64,000 nt of DNA from Pseudoalteromonas amylolytica (GTDB taxonomy: Bacteria > Pseudomonadota > Gammaproteobacteria > Enterobacterales > Alteromonadaceae). The stretch is from positions 317,468-381,467 of the forward strand of contig NZ_MKJU01000027.1 in the NCBI RefSeq assembly GCF_001854605.1, in the 5' to 3' direction. Below are positions 9,247 to 17,152 of the stretch, piece by piece. Both the position numbers and the translations under genes were made by a program. The notes under the pieces are model-generated. The model did no database searches. It was not told the origin of the DNA and worked only from the letters and a program-made list of their open reading frames with translations. Each line of letters opens with the position of its first letter. The first letter of the stretch is position 1.

Positions 9247-10296
9247 ATGCAAATAAGAAAACTTAATACTTTGCGCGGACTTGCTGCGCTTATCGTTTTT
9301 TTCACTCATTTTAGTGATATTACAAACTGGCTCGATGGGGCATTGGGAGGCGGCTCAGGGGCATATGGCGTGATGTTGTTCTTCTTGCTAAGTGGCTTTT
9401 TGATGTCTTACCTCTATTTAAATCAGGAATTTACTAAAACGAATGTGAGTCGCTACTTTTTAGCCCGAGCAGGCAGAGTGTTACCCTTGTATTTGCTGGT
9501 TGTGCTGTGTTCCTTCTTTTTAACGCAGGCGGGTAACACGAGCTTATATGAGATACCCGATGTTAATAATTTACTTGGTCACTTACTGTTTTTGTATGGC
9601 GAAAGTGTGCTTTGGTCAATTCCGCCAGAAATACAGTTTTACTTTGTTTTTATCGTATTTTGGGCGCTGGCCAAAAATCGCGCTGGGTATATTTATCTGC
9701 TAGTTGTTGCTCTGATGATAGGGTTGTTCCTTGGTAATTTCCCGAAAATATTCGGCGATATTAAAGGGGTGCCATACAACGAGTTTAATGTGCTTAGATC
9801 ACTTCCCTTCTTTTTCGTTGGGATGCTATTTGGCATGCATTATAAATCAATGGTGATCCCCCATTATCTCAAAAGCCATTGGTTTATTTTGGCGCTGTGT
9901 TTAATTCCACTACTATATCCAGAGTTTTCACCGGTTAAATCCGATGCAAAACATAGAATGTGGCTGAGTTATGAGGTATTGCTGCTAATGGGAACGGTGT
10001 TCTTTTGCGTGGTGTTTTTAGTACCGGACAACAATGTGTTACTAGCTAATAGAGTGGGAGACTTTGTGGGTCAAATCTCATATTCATTGTATTTACTACA
10101 TATGCCAATTATTCACACAGTGAATCAGTTATCTATTGCAATTGAATTAAAACTGGCACTGTCGCTGATATTAAGTGTGCTCGTAGCTTACTTGTCATTT
10201 CGACTGTTTGAGCGACCCATTGCAAAGGTTATTCGGCGCGCGGGCTCAGCCAAGCAAAGCAGCCACTCGGGCGTGACGTCTCAATCTGTAATTTAA
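9247..10296 (+). CDS. Acyltransferase 3 family membrane protein (OafA/YrhL-like)
   Basis: A 349-aa polytopic integral membrane acyltransferase. The N-terminal signature LNTLRGLAALIVFFTHFSD includes the Arg and catalytic His of the family. VMLFFLLSGFLMSY, the ARAGRVLPLYLL segment and the C-terminal SYSLYLLHMPI are further hallmarks. About ten transmembrane helices are visible. Members acylate surface polysaccharides, lipid A or secondary metabolites; here no glycan or metabolite gene is adjacent, so the acceptor is unknown. The gene is closed by a strong terminator at 10314-10344, which indicates a single-gene transcript. Confidence 0.88.
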   Translation: MQIRKLNTLRGLAALIVFFTHFSDITNWLDGALGGGSGAYGVMLFFLLSGFLMSYLYLNQEFTKTNVSRYFLARAGRVLPLYLLVVLCSFFLTQAGNTSLYEIPDVNNLLGHLLFLYGESVLWSIPPEIQFYFVFIVFWALAKNRAGYIYLLVVALMIGLFLGNFPKIFGDIKGVPYNEFNVLRSLPFFFVGMLFGMHYKSMVIPHYLKSHWFILALCLIPLLYPEFSPVKSDAKHRMWLSYEVLLLMGTVFFCVVFLVPDNNVLLANRVGDFVGQISYSLYLLHMPIIHTVNQLSIAIELKLALSLILSVLVAYLSFRLFERPIAKVIRRAGSAKQSSHSGVTSQSVI

Positions 10297-10313
10297 CCGC
10301 TGCCTCAGTCGCT

Positions 10314-10344
10314 AAAAAGGAAGCACATAGTGCTTCCTTTTTTT
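10314..10344 (+). terminator. Rho-independent terminator
   Basis: A run of A (10314-10318) precedes a perfect 8-bp stem, GGAAGCAC / GTGCTTCC (10319-10337, 3-nt loop ATA), and a run of seven T. This is a textbook intrinsic terminator for the acyltransferase gene. Confidence 0.9.
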
Positions 10345-10410
10345 GTGCCTAGCGCGTAGAGTTCCTAAAAAATCAACTAAAAGATAACGACTGAATTGCA
10401 AAGGGATATT

Positions 10411-11562
10411 ATGAAAAACACCGCGCTTGTTGTAAGTACACTTCTTGCCTTTAACGTGCAAGCCGCTTCGTCGTCACTGACTGCAAAGATTGATGGCATC
10501 ATGAATGAGATCATCGGCAGTGATACGCCTGGTTGTAATTTGGGGATAAGCCATAACGGTCAGTTTATTCATAAAGCGGGTTATGGGCTGGCTAATCTTG
10601 AACTCAGTGTGCCTTTGGATGGAAATCAAGTACACCGCATGGCGTCAGTATCCAAACAATTTACTGCAATGGCTGTGTTGATATTGGCCCAGCAAGGAAA
10701 GATTGATTTAGATAAAGATATTCACACCTATTTGCCAACGCTGCCTGATTACAAGGCAAAGGTGACAATACGGCAAATGTTAGATCATGTTGCGGGTATG
10801 GGCGATTACGACCTTATCTCCTCTTCATTTGAAGGCGAGAAAAGCGAGCATGCAATAACTTTAAAATCGGCAGCCGGTGGTGAGTTTAGACTCGGTAATG
10901 AAGACTACCTGACGATTAGTGAATTTTATGATGTGGTAAAAACGGTGCCTTTGGCCCGCCAGCCAAATACCCAATTCCAATATTCTAATTTAGCTTATTT
11001 TCTTCTGTCGATGCTGGTTGAAGAAGTGTCTGGTAAATCACTGCGTCAATTTAGTGAAGAACACATGTTTAAACCTCTGGGAATGAAGCATACCTTCTTT
11101 AGTGATGACCCTGTTGAGATAGTTAAAAACAGGGCATCAGGTTATAAACAAGATGACAACGGTAGGTATGTTATCGATATGACCAACCTATTTTGGGTGG
11201 GGGATGGCGGGTTGCACACAAACTTAGATGATATGCTGATTTGGAACAACCAATTTGACCAACCGAAAGTGGGTAAAGACCCCGCTGCGCTTATCAACAT
11301 GATGAACACCGAGAACACGCATGTTACGCCCAATGCTAATGTGCGTTATGCCAATGGTCAGTTTGTTAGCCAGCATAAAGGTTACACAGAGTATGCACAT
11401 TCGGGTGGTTGGCTGGGAACGCTGACCTACTTTTCACGCTATCCACAGCTAAAACTGTCATTTACATTAATGTGCAATGACGCAAGTAATGGAGCAGTGT
11501 TTGATGCGTTGGAAAAGATAACGGTCATCGTGATTGATAACGTCTCAATACAAGCCCAGTAA
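10411..11562 (+). CDS. Exported serine hydrolase, beta-lactamase class C / PBP4* fold
   Basis: A 383-aa periplasmic serine hydrolase. The start is at the ATG at 10411, behind AAAGGGA; the signal peptide is MKNTALVVSTLLAFNVQA. Active-site motifs are in order: SxxK as RMASVSKQFTAMA, YxN as FQYSNLAYF, and a C-terminal HSGGWLG in the place of KTG. The family contains class C beta-lactamases, D-aminopeptidases, esterases and D-Ala-D-Ala carboxypeptidases. HxG in place of KTG is commonest in esterase and peptidase members, so a true beta-lactamase role is less likely. The gene is monocistronic, bracketed by terminators on both sides. Confidence 0.85.
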   Translation: MKNTALVVSTLLAFNVQAASSSLTAKIDGIMNEIIGSDTPGCNLGISHNGQFIHKAGYGLANLELSVPLDGNQVHRMASVSKQFTAMAVLILAQQGKIDLDKDIHTYLPTLPDYKAKVTIRQMLDHVAGMGDYDLISSSFEGEKSEHAITLKSAAGGEFRLGNEDYLTISEFYDVVKTVPLARQPNTQFQYSNLAYFLLSMLVEEVSGKSLRQFSEEHMFKPLGMKHTFFSDDPVEIVKNRASGYKQDDNGRYVIDMTNLFWVGDGGLHTNLDDMLIWNNQFDQPKVGKDPAALINMMNTENTHVTPNANVRYANGQFVSQHKGYTEYAHSGGWLGTLTYFSRYPQLKLSFTLMCNDASNGAVFDALEKITVIVIDNVSIQAQ

Positions 11563-11570
11563 CATCCATT

Positions 11571-11606
11571 AAGCGAAGGCCTTCAAAAGCCTTCGCTTAA
11601 TAATTT
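11571..11606 (+). terminator. Hairpin terminator after the serine hydrolase
   Basis: A 10-bp stem AAGCGAAGGC / GCCTTCGCTT (11571-11598) with an 8-nt loop follows the stop codon and leads into AATAATTTT. It is a probable intrinsic terminator with an imperfect T-tract. Confidence 0.7.
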
Positions 11607-11682
11607 TGTGATGGAAATGTCCACCAGCATCGCCGAGCGGGCGGGTAGCGCACTCACCGAATCGAATCCTTGTGCCTTACCT

Positions 11683-12288
11683 TCACACCAATATAAATGA
11701 CAACACACTTAACCAAATTAATTGCAACCCGTAAGACATGCGTTGATGAATACCTGGATTGGTTTGATTGTTAATGGCTTGAGCCATGGTAAATAGAAAA
11801 TAACTAGCGCCAATCACCACTAAAACTGAAAAAATTCTAAAAGTCAGTGGGATAAGTTCAGTGGTTGGGCTAATCGCAATTAAAATTGGCGCGACAAGCA
11901 GCGAAAGCAACATAATCATGCCCGCCCAAGCGTGTAGCTGACAACTTAGCGTTGGTTTTTTGGTATAAGGGTCTGCATCCATCGGGAAATAACCCGCCAC
12001 CCACGTACCCACGCCGTGGGCAATGACGAACCAACCAGTTATATTTACAAGCACAGACACATTAGGCAATTGCGCCAAATACCAGCCAAATAAGCAAAAT
12101 AGCAGACCCAAAGGGTAATTATTGATAAGCGGAGACAGCTTTTCTGTAGGGCTACCCGCCGCGCCCAGTTCGCTGCAAAATTGTTTAGTGTGGCTGTAAC
12201 CGGGGTAGCAACGGCCCGCTACATAGACCCCAATCACAATCCAGATTGTGGCGATAAGGCCACTATAAACTGCAATATTTTCAATCAC
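11683..12288 (-). CDS. DUF998 family membrane protein
   Basis: A 201-aa protein with about six transmembrane helices. The loop after helix 1 (PGYSHTKQFCSELGAAGSPT) and the paired segment AGYFPMDADP are typical of DUF998 proteins, a family with no defined activity. Histidines and aspartates at the membrane face may be functional. It is followed 44 nt upstream on the same strand by the PhzF-like gene, so the two could share a transcript (PhzF first). The function is unknown. Confidence 0.75.
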   Translation of the reverse strand: MIENIAVYSGLIATIWIVIGVYVAGRCYPGYSHTKQFCSELGAAGSPTEKLSPLINNYPLGLLFCLFGWYLAQLPNVSVLVNITGWFVIAHGVGTWVAGYFPMDADPYTKKPTLSCQLHAWAGMIMLLSLLVAPILIAISPTTELIPLTFRIFSVLVVIGASYFLFTMAQAINNQTNPGIHQRMSYGLQLIWLSVLSFILV

Positions 12289-12332
12289 CTGAAAACTCCC
12301 TTTGTCAACTTTAAGTCACTTTAACGGCTGTT

Positions 12333-13118
12333 CTAAACGTTAATTTTACCTTTGAGGTATAACACCCCTTTGCCTGACACCACAATAGACTCATCTGACA
12401 CGCTGCACTTGAGTACGCCACCGCGCTTAGATGCTTGATAAGCGATGAGGTCAGATTTGTTTAACTTTTCAGCCCAATAGGGCGCAAGACCGGAGTGAAT
12501 AGAGCCTGTTACAGGGTCTTCGTCACCGCCATTGGCAGGCCAAAAATAACGAGAAATAAAGTCATAATCATTGGCGCGTGCAGTGACTACCACATCTAAG
12601 GGGGCGAGCTGCTTTAATTGTTCAGATGAATAAGTTAAGTCCAATATATCTTGTTCATTATCAAAAATAGCAAAGTACGCTTGTCGATTTTTGAGCACGT
12701 CAACGGGGGTTTTTGACAGCCCTGCGAGCAATTGCGTTGGTATGGATGACACGCTCTGGGGGTTTTGATTGGGGAAGGTCATTTCAATTTCGTTATCAGC
12801 ATTAAGCATAACGGTTAAGCTACCCACCGCCTTGGTGATGAACTCAATTTGGGCCTCAACGCCAAACTCATTAAATAGCACAAACGCCGATGCCAAGGTG
12901 GCGTGACCACAAAAATCAATCTCAGTCAGTGGAGAAAACCAACGGATCTGGTATTTGTTTGCATCGACCTCCTTGATAAAGGCGGTTTCCGAGAGGTTAT
13001 TCTCGGCGGCGATACTCTGCATTAACAGATCAGCTGGCCAGTCTTTAACGGGCACAACTGCCGCTGAATTACCTTTAAACTGTTGACTGGTAAACGCATC
13101 AACAACAAATATATCCAT
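12333..13118 (-). CDS. PhzF-family isomerase/epimerase-like protein
   Basis: A 261-aa protein of the PhzF fold (diaminopimelate-epimerase superfamily). I use the ATG at 13118, so that the protein begins MDIFVVDAFTSQQFKGNSAA as in the family; an in-frame start at 13157 would add 13 odd residues. Landmarks are the first-half motif NLSETAFI with the catalytic Glu, the metal-free FSPLTEIDFCGHATLA loop, and the second-half ANGGDEDPVTGSIHSGLAPYW. The catalytic acid of PhzF proteins lies in the NLSET motif. Substrates of most members are unknown. It probably shares a transcript with the DUF998 gene downstream. Confidence 0.85.
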   Translation of the reverse strand: MDIFVVDAFTSQQFKGNSAAVVPVKDWPADLLMQSIAAENNLSETAFIKEVDANKYQIRWFSPLTEIDFCGHATLASAFVLFNEFGVEAQIEFITKAVGSLTVMLNADNEIEMTFPNQNPQSVSSIPTQLLAGLSKTPVDVLKNRQAYFAIFDNEQDILDLTYSSEQLKQLAPLDVVVTARANDYDFISRYFWPANGGDEDPVTGSIHSGLAPYWAEKLNKSDLIAYQASKRGGVLKCSVSDESIVVSGKGVLYLKGKINV

Positions 13119-13290
13119 TTTCAATTGACTCACTCCACTGGGTTTATAACGCGGCATTGAGATGCCAGCACCTGATGTAAGTCATTGTGCGCAAAGATTA
13201 AACACAATTCAATTTAAAAAATGTAAAGTGGAGAGGAGTGTTGGAGTTAGGGGGTTACTTAATCACTGCTCTTGATGTATGAGTGGTTTG

Positions 13291-13950
13291 CCAAATTGTT
13301 GGATGGCGCCTTAGGCTTATCCAACCTACAGTTAGTCTAAGTCGGTCGGGTAAATGGCGAAGCCACGCCACCCGACGTTGATAAACACCAATGTGAGTAA
13401 TGATATTTTGACGTGCGACCTACTCACTCCGCTCACTTTTTAAAGCTTGAATTAGAAATGATTTTTGCAGAAGTTAAAGCGCTGATGGAAAGGCAAATTT
13501 ACAGCTAGATATGTGTTGCGTGCCAGATTGTTGGATGGCGCCTTAGGCTTATCCAACCTACAGTTAATCTAAGTAGGTCGGATAAGTGGCGAAGCCACGC
13601 CATCCGACGTTGGTAAACACCAATGTGAGTAATGATATTTTGACGTGCGGCGTGCTCACTCCGTTCACTTTTTAAAGCTTGAATTAGAAATGATTTTTGC
13701 AGAAGTTAAAGCGCTGATGGAAAGGCAAATTTACAGCTAGATATGTGTTGCGTGCCAGATTGTTGGATGGCGCCTTAGGCTTATCCAACCTACAGTTAAT
13801 CTAAGTAGGTCGGATAAGTGGCAAAGCCACGCCATCCGACGTTGATAAACACCATTGTGAATAATGATATTTTGATGAGCGGCGTGACCTCATCATTCAC
13901 TTTTTAAAGCTTGAATTAGCAATGATTTTTGCAGAAGTTAAAGCGCTGAA
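13291..13950. repeat. Tandem array of about 2.9 copies of a 232-bp unit
   Basis: Three nearly identical blocks begin at 13296, 13528 and 13760 (anchor TTGTTGGATGGCGCC), giving an exact 232-bp period. The last copy is slightly shortened and more divergent. Each unit contains two inverted-repeat elements. One is TTGGATGGCGCC...TTATCCAA. The other is a REP-like stem built from GTCGGAT-GTGGCG and its complement CCACGCC-ATCCGAC. Each unit also has a conserved AT-rich arm (AAGCTTGAATTAGAAATG). No reading frame runs through it. The array fills most of the gap between the PhzF-like and cupin genes and is probably made of duplicated REP/BIME-type elements. Confidence 0.85.
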
Positions 13951-14013
13951 GAAACACTCACACTCGCAAATAACGCGGTAAGTCGGGTTGTTTCGAAGTA
14001 AATTCATCATTTT

Positions 14014-14096
14014 TGTCGGATGGCGGCGCTTCGCTCCTTATGCCGAACTACGTCAACAGGTAGGTTGGTTAAGCTGAAGGCGCCACCCAACAGAGT
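14014..14096. repeat. REP-like palindromic pair
   Basis: Two hairpin-forming elements stand side by side. One at about 14015-14047 starts GTCGGATGGCGGCGC and closes with CCGAAC. The other at about 14059-14095 starts AGGTAGGTTGG and closes with CACCCAAC, with a GGCGCC core. They share the sequence style of the palindromes inside the adjacent 232-bp repeat, so they are probably the same REP family in a solitary setting. Confidence 0.6.
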
Positions 14097-14140
14097 GTCA
14101 GATGCACGCCTTAAAGGTCCGCTTCTGGCACATATGCGAC

Positions 14141-14178
14141 TGTCAGATTCGATTGAGTCCGGTTAATCGAATCTGGCA
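14141..14178. repeat. Long perfect inverted repeat
   Basis: A 14-bp stem, TGTCAGATTCGATT / AATCGAATCTGGCA (one G-T wobble), surrounds a 10-nt loop. It differs in sequence from the REP-like elements, and no T-run follows on either strand. It could be a protein-binding site, an mRNA 3' end stabiliser for the leftward cupin transcript, or a mobile-element relic. Confidence 0.55.
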
Positions 14179-14196
14179 GACAAAATTAAGACTTAT

Positions 14197-14304
14197 TCAA
14201 ATAAAGCTGTACAAATCAAGCATTGGAATAACAACCAACACTATCCCACAACCTAAAATTTGGAACCCAGTGCGAATTACTGAGGTTAATAGCCTCAAAC
14301 CCAC
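14197..14304 (-). CDS. Possible 35-aa single-transmembrane peptide
   Basis: A short frame starting with GTG at 14304 overlaps the end of the cupin gene. It reads [14 protein letters not shown] followed by a hydrophobic stretch ([13 protein letters not shown]) and ends LDLYSFI. The composition (Arg-rich start, one clean membrane helix, short polar end) looks like a small membrane protein or the surviving end of a larger one. No clear ribosome site is visible. This is a low-confidence candidate. Confidence 0.25.
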   Translation of the reverse strand: MGLRLLTSVIRTGFQILGCGIVLVVIPMLDLYSFI

Positions 14305-14660
14305 ACATCATTTTGGGCTGTCAGCTCTCCGCCTGCATCGCCGGTGTTGACCACGCCGGCGGGTTCTACCAACATGACTTTACATTCTTGCTGTGCAAAG
14401 GGTTTGTGCTCAACCCCTTTGGGGACGACGTACATTTCACCGGCTGATAGTTCAACCACTTTGTCTCTAAACTCGATGCCCATATTGCCTTCAATCACCA
14501 AAAACACTTCGTCGGTATCTGTGTGGGCGTGCCAAGTAAATTCGCCTTGAAATTTGGCGAGCTTAAACTGGTAATCATTCATTTGCGCAATGACGCGCGG
14601 CGACCAATGCTCACTGAATTTTGCCAGCTTGTCTTGTAAGTTTATTTTCTCTGATGACAT
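14295..14660 (-). CDS. Cupin-domain protein
   Basis: A 121-aa single-domain cupin. The two conserved beta-barrel motifs are present: motif 1 as [24 protein letters not shown] (metal His, His, Glu) and motif 2 as [16 protein letters not shown] (second metal His). It could bind a divalent metal. Small cupins of this kind act as oxygenases, isomerases or ligand sensors. It lies 105 nt downstream of the kynureninase-like gene on the same strand, so it may belong to the tryptophan catabolic unit, but no link beyond position is seen. Confidence 0.8.
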   Translation of the reverse strand: MSSEKINLQDKLAKFSEHWSPRVIAQMNDYQFKLAKFQGEFTWHAHTDTDEVFLVIEGNMGIEFRDKVVELSAGEMYVVPKGVEHKPFAQQECKVMLVEPAGVVNTGDAGGELTAQNDVWV

Positions 14661-14765
14661 CGGTTTATCCTTAATTAATGCAGTGCCAAAGCGATTTTGG
14701 CTGGGGTTTTATCTTCTTTGAAAGGGGACAGCACCCAGCTATTTTGCTGGGGGCTGTGGGTTAGA

Positions 14766-15953
14766 TTACGCTAATTGACCAACAATATCTTCCATTATGT
14801 TTAAGGCCTGATTAATTTGCGCTTCGCTGATGTAAGGCGCGGGCCCCAATCTTAACTGGCTACCACGGCTGTCGGTTTGAATGCCACACTCATGCAGTTT
14901 GGCAACCCATTGGCTGGCGTTGTGGGTGGTGAGTGCAAGAAAGCCACCATTGTTTTCAAGCGGGTGAGCTGCGAGTGTAAAGGCCTTTGCTAACTTGGGC
15001 ACCGCGGCAATGCCGTTTTTCAACTGGGCAATTTGTTGTTGGTTGATGGCTCTTAGTTTTTCAGGTGTGAGCTGTTGCTCGGTAAAAAAGTCAAACACCG
15101 CAGCGGCACGGTAATGACTGCTTGGGTCGTACGTTGCACCGTCAAAGGCGCTTGAACCCGGTCCATAACCCACTTGCCCGGGGGCTTGGTCCAGCGCGCT
15201 AAATTCTGCATACCAACCGGTGATAATCGGGCTACCATTGTAGCCTTTCGGGATGCGCATCATGCAGTTACCTTCACCCGCTTGGCAGTATTTATAGCCA
15301 CCGGAGACGATAAAAGCATGTTCAAGTTGCCAGCCGTTGATATCAAATGGCACCACATTGAGCGCGTGGTAGGTATCAACTAAGCAAGGTACATTGAGCG
15401 TGTGGGCGTGCTGGGCAACAGCGCCAACACTTCTAAAAATCTCACTTGTGCCATAAAACACCGCAGAGATCATCACCGCATCGGTTTGCGCGTCAATTTT
15501 GTCGATGAGCCTTTGTGCCAACGTTTCGCTGGGAGCAACGGGCACCACTTCAATGTGCATATTGAGTTGTTTAAAGCGATTTAACTGCCTGCGCATGGAG
15601 TGAAACTCACCATCGGTGGTAACAATTTTAACCGCGCGTGAGGTAGGTTGTTTGAAACAGTTTAGGTCCGATAAAAAACGCAGCAGCAATTCATGGGTTG
15701 AGGCACCCAGCGTGATCTCAGCATCACCTTCACCCAACAATGCGCCGTAGAAGTCTTTTACGCGCTGTGCTTTGGCAAAGGCGTTCGACCATTTGTCGTC
15801 AACATGCAAAGCGGCATCCTGATAGCATTCCAGCAAGCCATTTTTGGCAACATTAGGCCAAGCTTGGTGAGAGTGGCCAGAGAGCAAAATGCGCTTATCA
15901 ACTTGAAAATCGCTGTAGTGAGGCTGTAGCGCCAGCGCAAGTTCTGTGGTCAT
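14766..15953 (-). CDS. kynU: Kynureninase-like PLP enzyme (aminotransferase class V fold)
   Basis: A 395-aa PLP-dependent class V protein. The PLP lysine sits in SGGYKYCQAGEGNCMMRIP, and the phosphate and cofactor contacts are LVDTYHALNV and GASTHELLLR. In the kynurenine pathway kynureninase cleaves kynurenine to anthranilate and alanine. The gene follows the tryptophan 2,3-dioxygenase gene with only 20 nt between them, so the two very probably form an operon that degrades tryptophan. The sequence is more divergent than textbook KynU, and the assignment leans on this neighbour. The symbol is therefore tentative. Confidence 0.7.
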   Translation of the reverse strand: MTTELALALQPHYSDFQVDKRILLSGHSHQAWPNVAKNGLLECYQDAALHVDDKWSNAFAKAQRVKDFYGALLGEGDAEITLGASTHELLLRFLSDLNCFKQPTSRAVKIVTTDGEFHSMRRQLNRFKQLNMHIEVVPVAPSETLAQRLIDKIDAQTDAVMISAVFYGTSEIFRSVGAVAQHAHTLNVPCLVDTYHALNVVPFDINGWQLEHAFIVSGGYKYCQAGEGNCMMRIPKGYNGSPIITGWYAEFSALDQAPGQVGYGPGSSAFDGATYDPSSHYRAAAVFDFFTEQQLTPEKLRAINQQQIAQLKNGIAAVPKLAKAFTLAAHPLENNGGFLALTTHNASQWVAKLHECGIQTDSRGSQLRLGPAPYISEAQINQALNIMEDIVGQLA

Positions 15954-15973
15954 AGTTTTGGCTCCAAGTCGGG

Positions 15974-16837
15974 TTACAGGTGCGTGCGCAGTTCAAATAG
16001 TTCTGGGAAGAAGCTGATATCCAGCGCTTTTTTAAGAAACTCGACCCCAGATGAGCCGCCAGTCCCAACCTTATTTCCGATAATACGCTGTACTGTGTAC
16101 ATATGCTTAAAGCGCCACTGTTGAAAGCTATCTTCGATATCAACCAGCTTTTCGGCCAGCTCATATAAATGGAAATATTTATCGGCGTCACGGTACACCA
16201 TCAGCCACGCGTCTAACACGCTTTGATTGGCTTCATACGGTTGGCTAAAGTCCCTGTCTAATACGCTTTGGTCAATCGGTAAGCCTTGAGCTTTTAGTGC
16301 GATCAGTGCTTCGTCATAGAGGCTAGGTTTATGCAAAATATCACTCAGTTCACTGTGTACGCTTGGGTTGCTTTCATGAACTTTGAGCAATTCGGTATTT
16401 TTATTACCAAGCAAAAACTCAATCTTACGGTAGCCATATGATTGAAAGCCTGAAGAGTGGCCCAACGCATCACGAAACTTTAGATAATCAACGGGTGTTA
16501 ACGTTGAGAGAATGCCCCATGACTGAGTGAGTTGGCTTAAGATCTGCTTTACGCGAGAGATCACCTTAAAAGCATGGCCGAAGTCGCCACTTTTAATGTT
16601 TATAATGGCTTCGTTTAGCTCGTGACCTGCCAGCTTCAACCACAGTTCGCTGGCCTGATGAATAACAATAAAGAGCATTTCATCATGTTGATCAGACAAT
16701 GGGTGCTGGGCGCTAAGAATTTTCTCAAGGTTTAAATAGTCACCATACGACATATCATCCTTAAAATCGGTATGAATGTCTTTTTCCATGGCGCGGTAAT
16801 TACTAGGTTTGTTGTCAGAATGGTATGGGCAACTCAT
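15974..16837 (-). CDS. kynA: Tryptophan 2,3-dioxygenase
   Basis: Heme-dependent enzyme that opens the indole ring of L-tryptophan to give N-formylkynurenine, the first step of the kynurenine pathway. The start is the ATG at 16837 ([11 protein letters not shown]), with AGGAC 7 nt ahead; an upstream frame to 16981 is not supported. The 287-aa length matches the family. The signatures [30 protein letters not shown] (with the active-site His and substrate contacts), [17 protein letters not shown], and [20 protein letters not shown] (proximal heme His plus the substrate loop) are all intact. It is the first gene of an apparent operon with the kynureninase-like gene. Confidence 0.95.
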   Translation of the reverse strand: MSCPYHSDNKPSNYRAMEKDIHTDFKDDMSYGDYLNLEKILSAQHPLSDQHDEMLFIVIHQASELWLKLAGHELNEAIINIKSGDFGHAFKVISRVKQILSQLTQSWGILSTLTPVDYLKFRDALGHSSGFQSYGYRKIEFLLGNKNTELLKVHESNPSVHSELSDILHKPSLYDEALIALKAQGLPIDQSVLDRDFSQPYEANQSVLDAWLMVYRDADKYFHLYELAEKLVDIEDSFQQWRFKHMYTVQRIIGNKVGTGGSSGVEFLKKALDISFFPELFELRTHL

Positions 16838-17152
16838 GGTTTTGTCCTGCTTTTGCACAAGTCGCAGTATTGCTGTGTATGCGACTAAAGGTAGTTTGCC
16901 CAAGAATAACAACCAATTAACAGAACAACAAAGAGTAAACATCAGTTGTGGTGATGTGAGTGTGTAAATAACTTTACACACAGCTTGCGGAACAAATTAC
17001 CATACATCAGTATGTTTAGAGACATGTGTTTATTTATCTATTGTTCAAGATGTTACATCGCTGGGGGAGGTAACATCTTGTGCAATTTTACGCCTCACAC
17101 TGACACCAGCAGTTTAAGGCGGGTGGGTCAAACACCCGTGCCTTGTTGTTGC

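Noticed and set aside
10411..11562. Resistance beta-lactamase
   Set aside because: The third motif is HSGG rather than KTG, and the general PBP4*/esterase members fit better.
13291..13950. Possible CRISPR array
   Set aside because: The whole 232-bp unit is repeated without variable spacers and contains REP-like palindromes; no cas gene is near.
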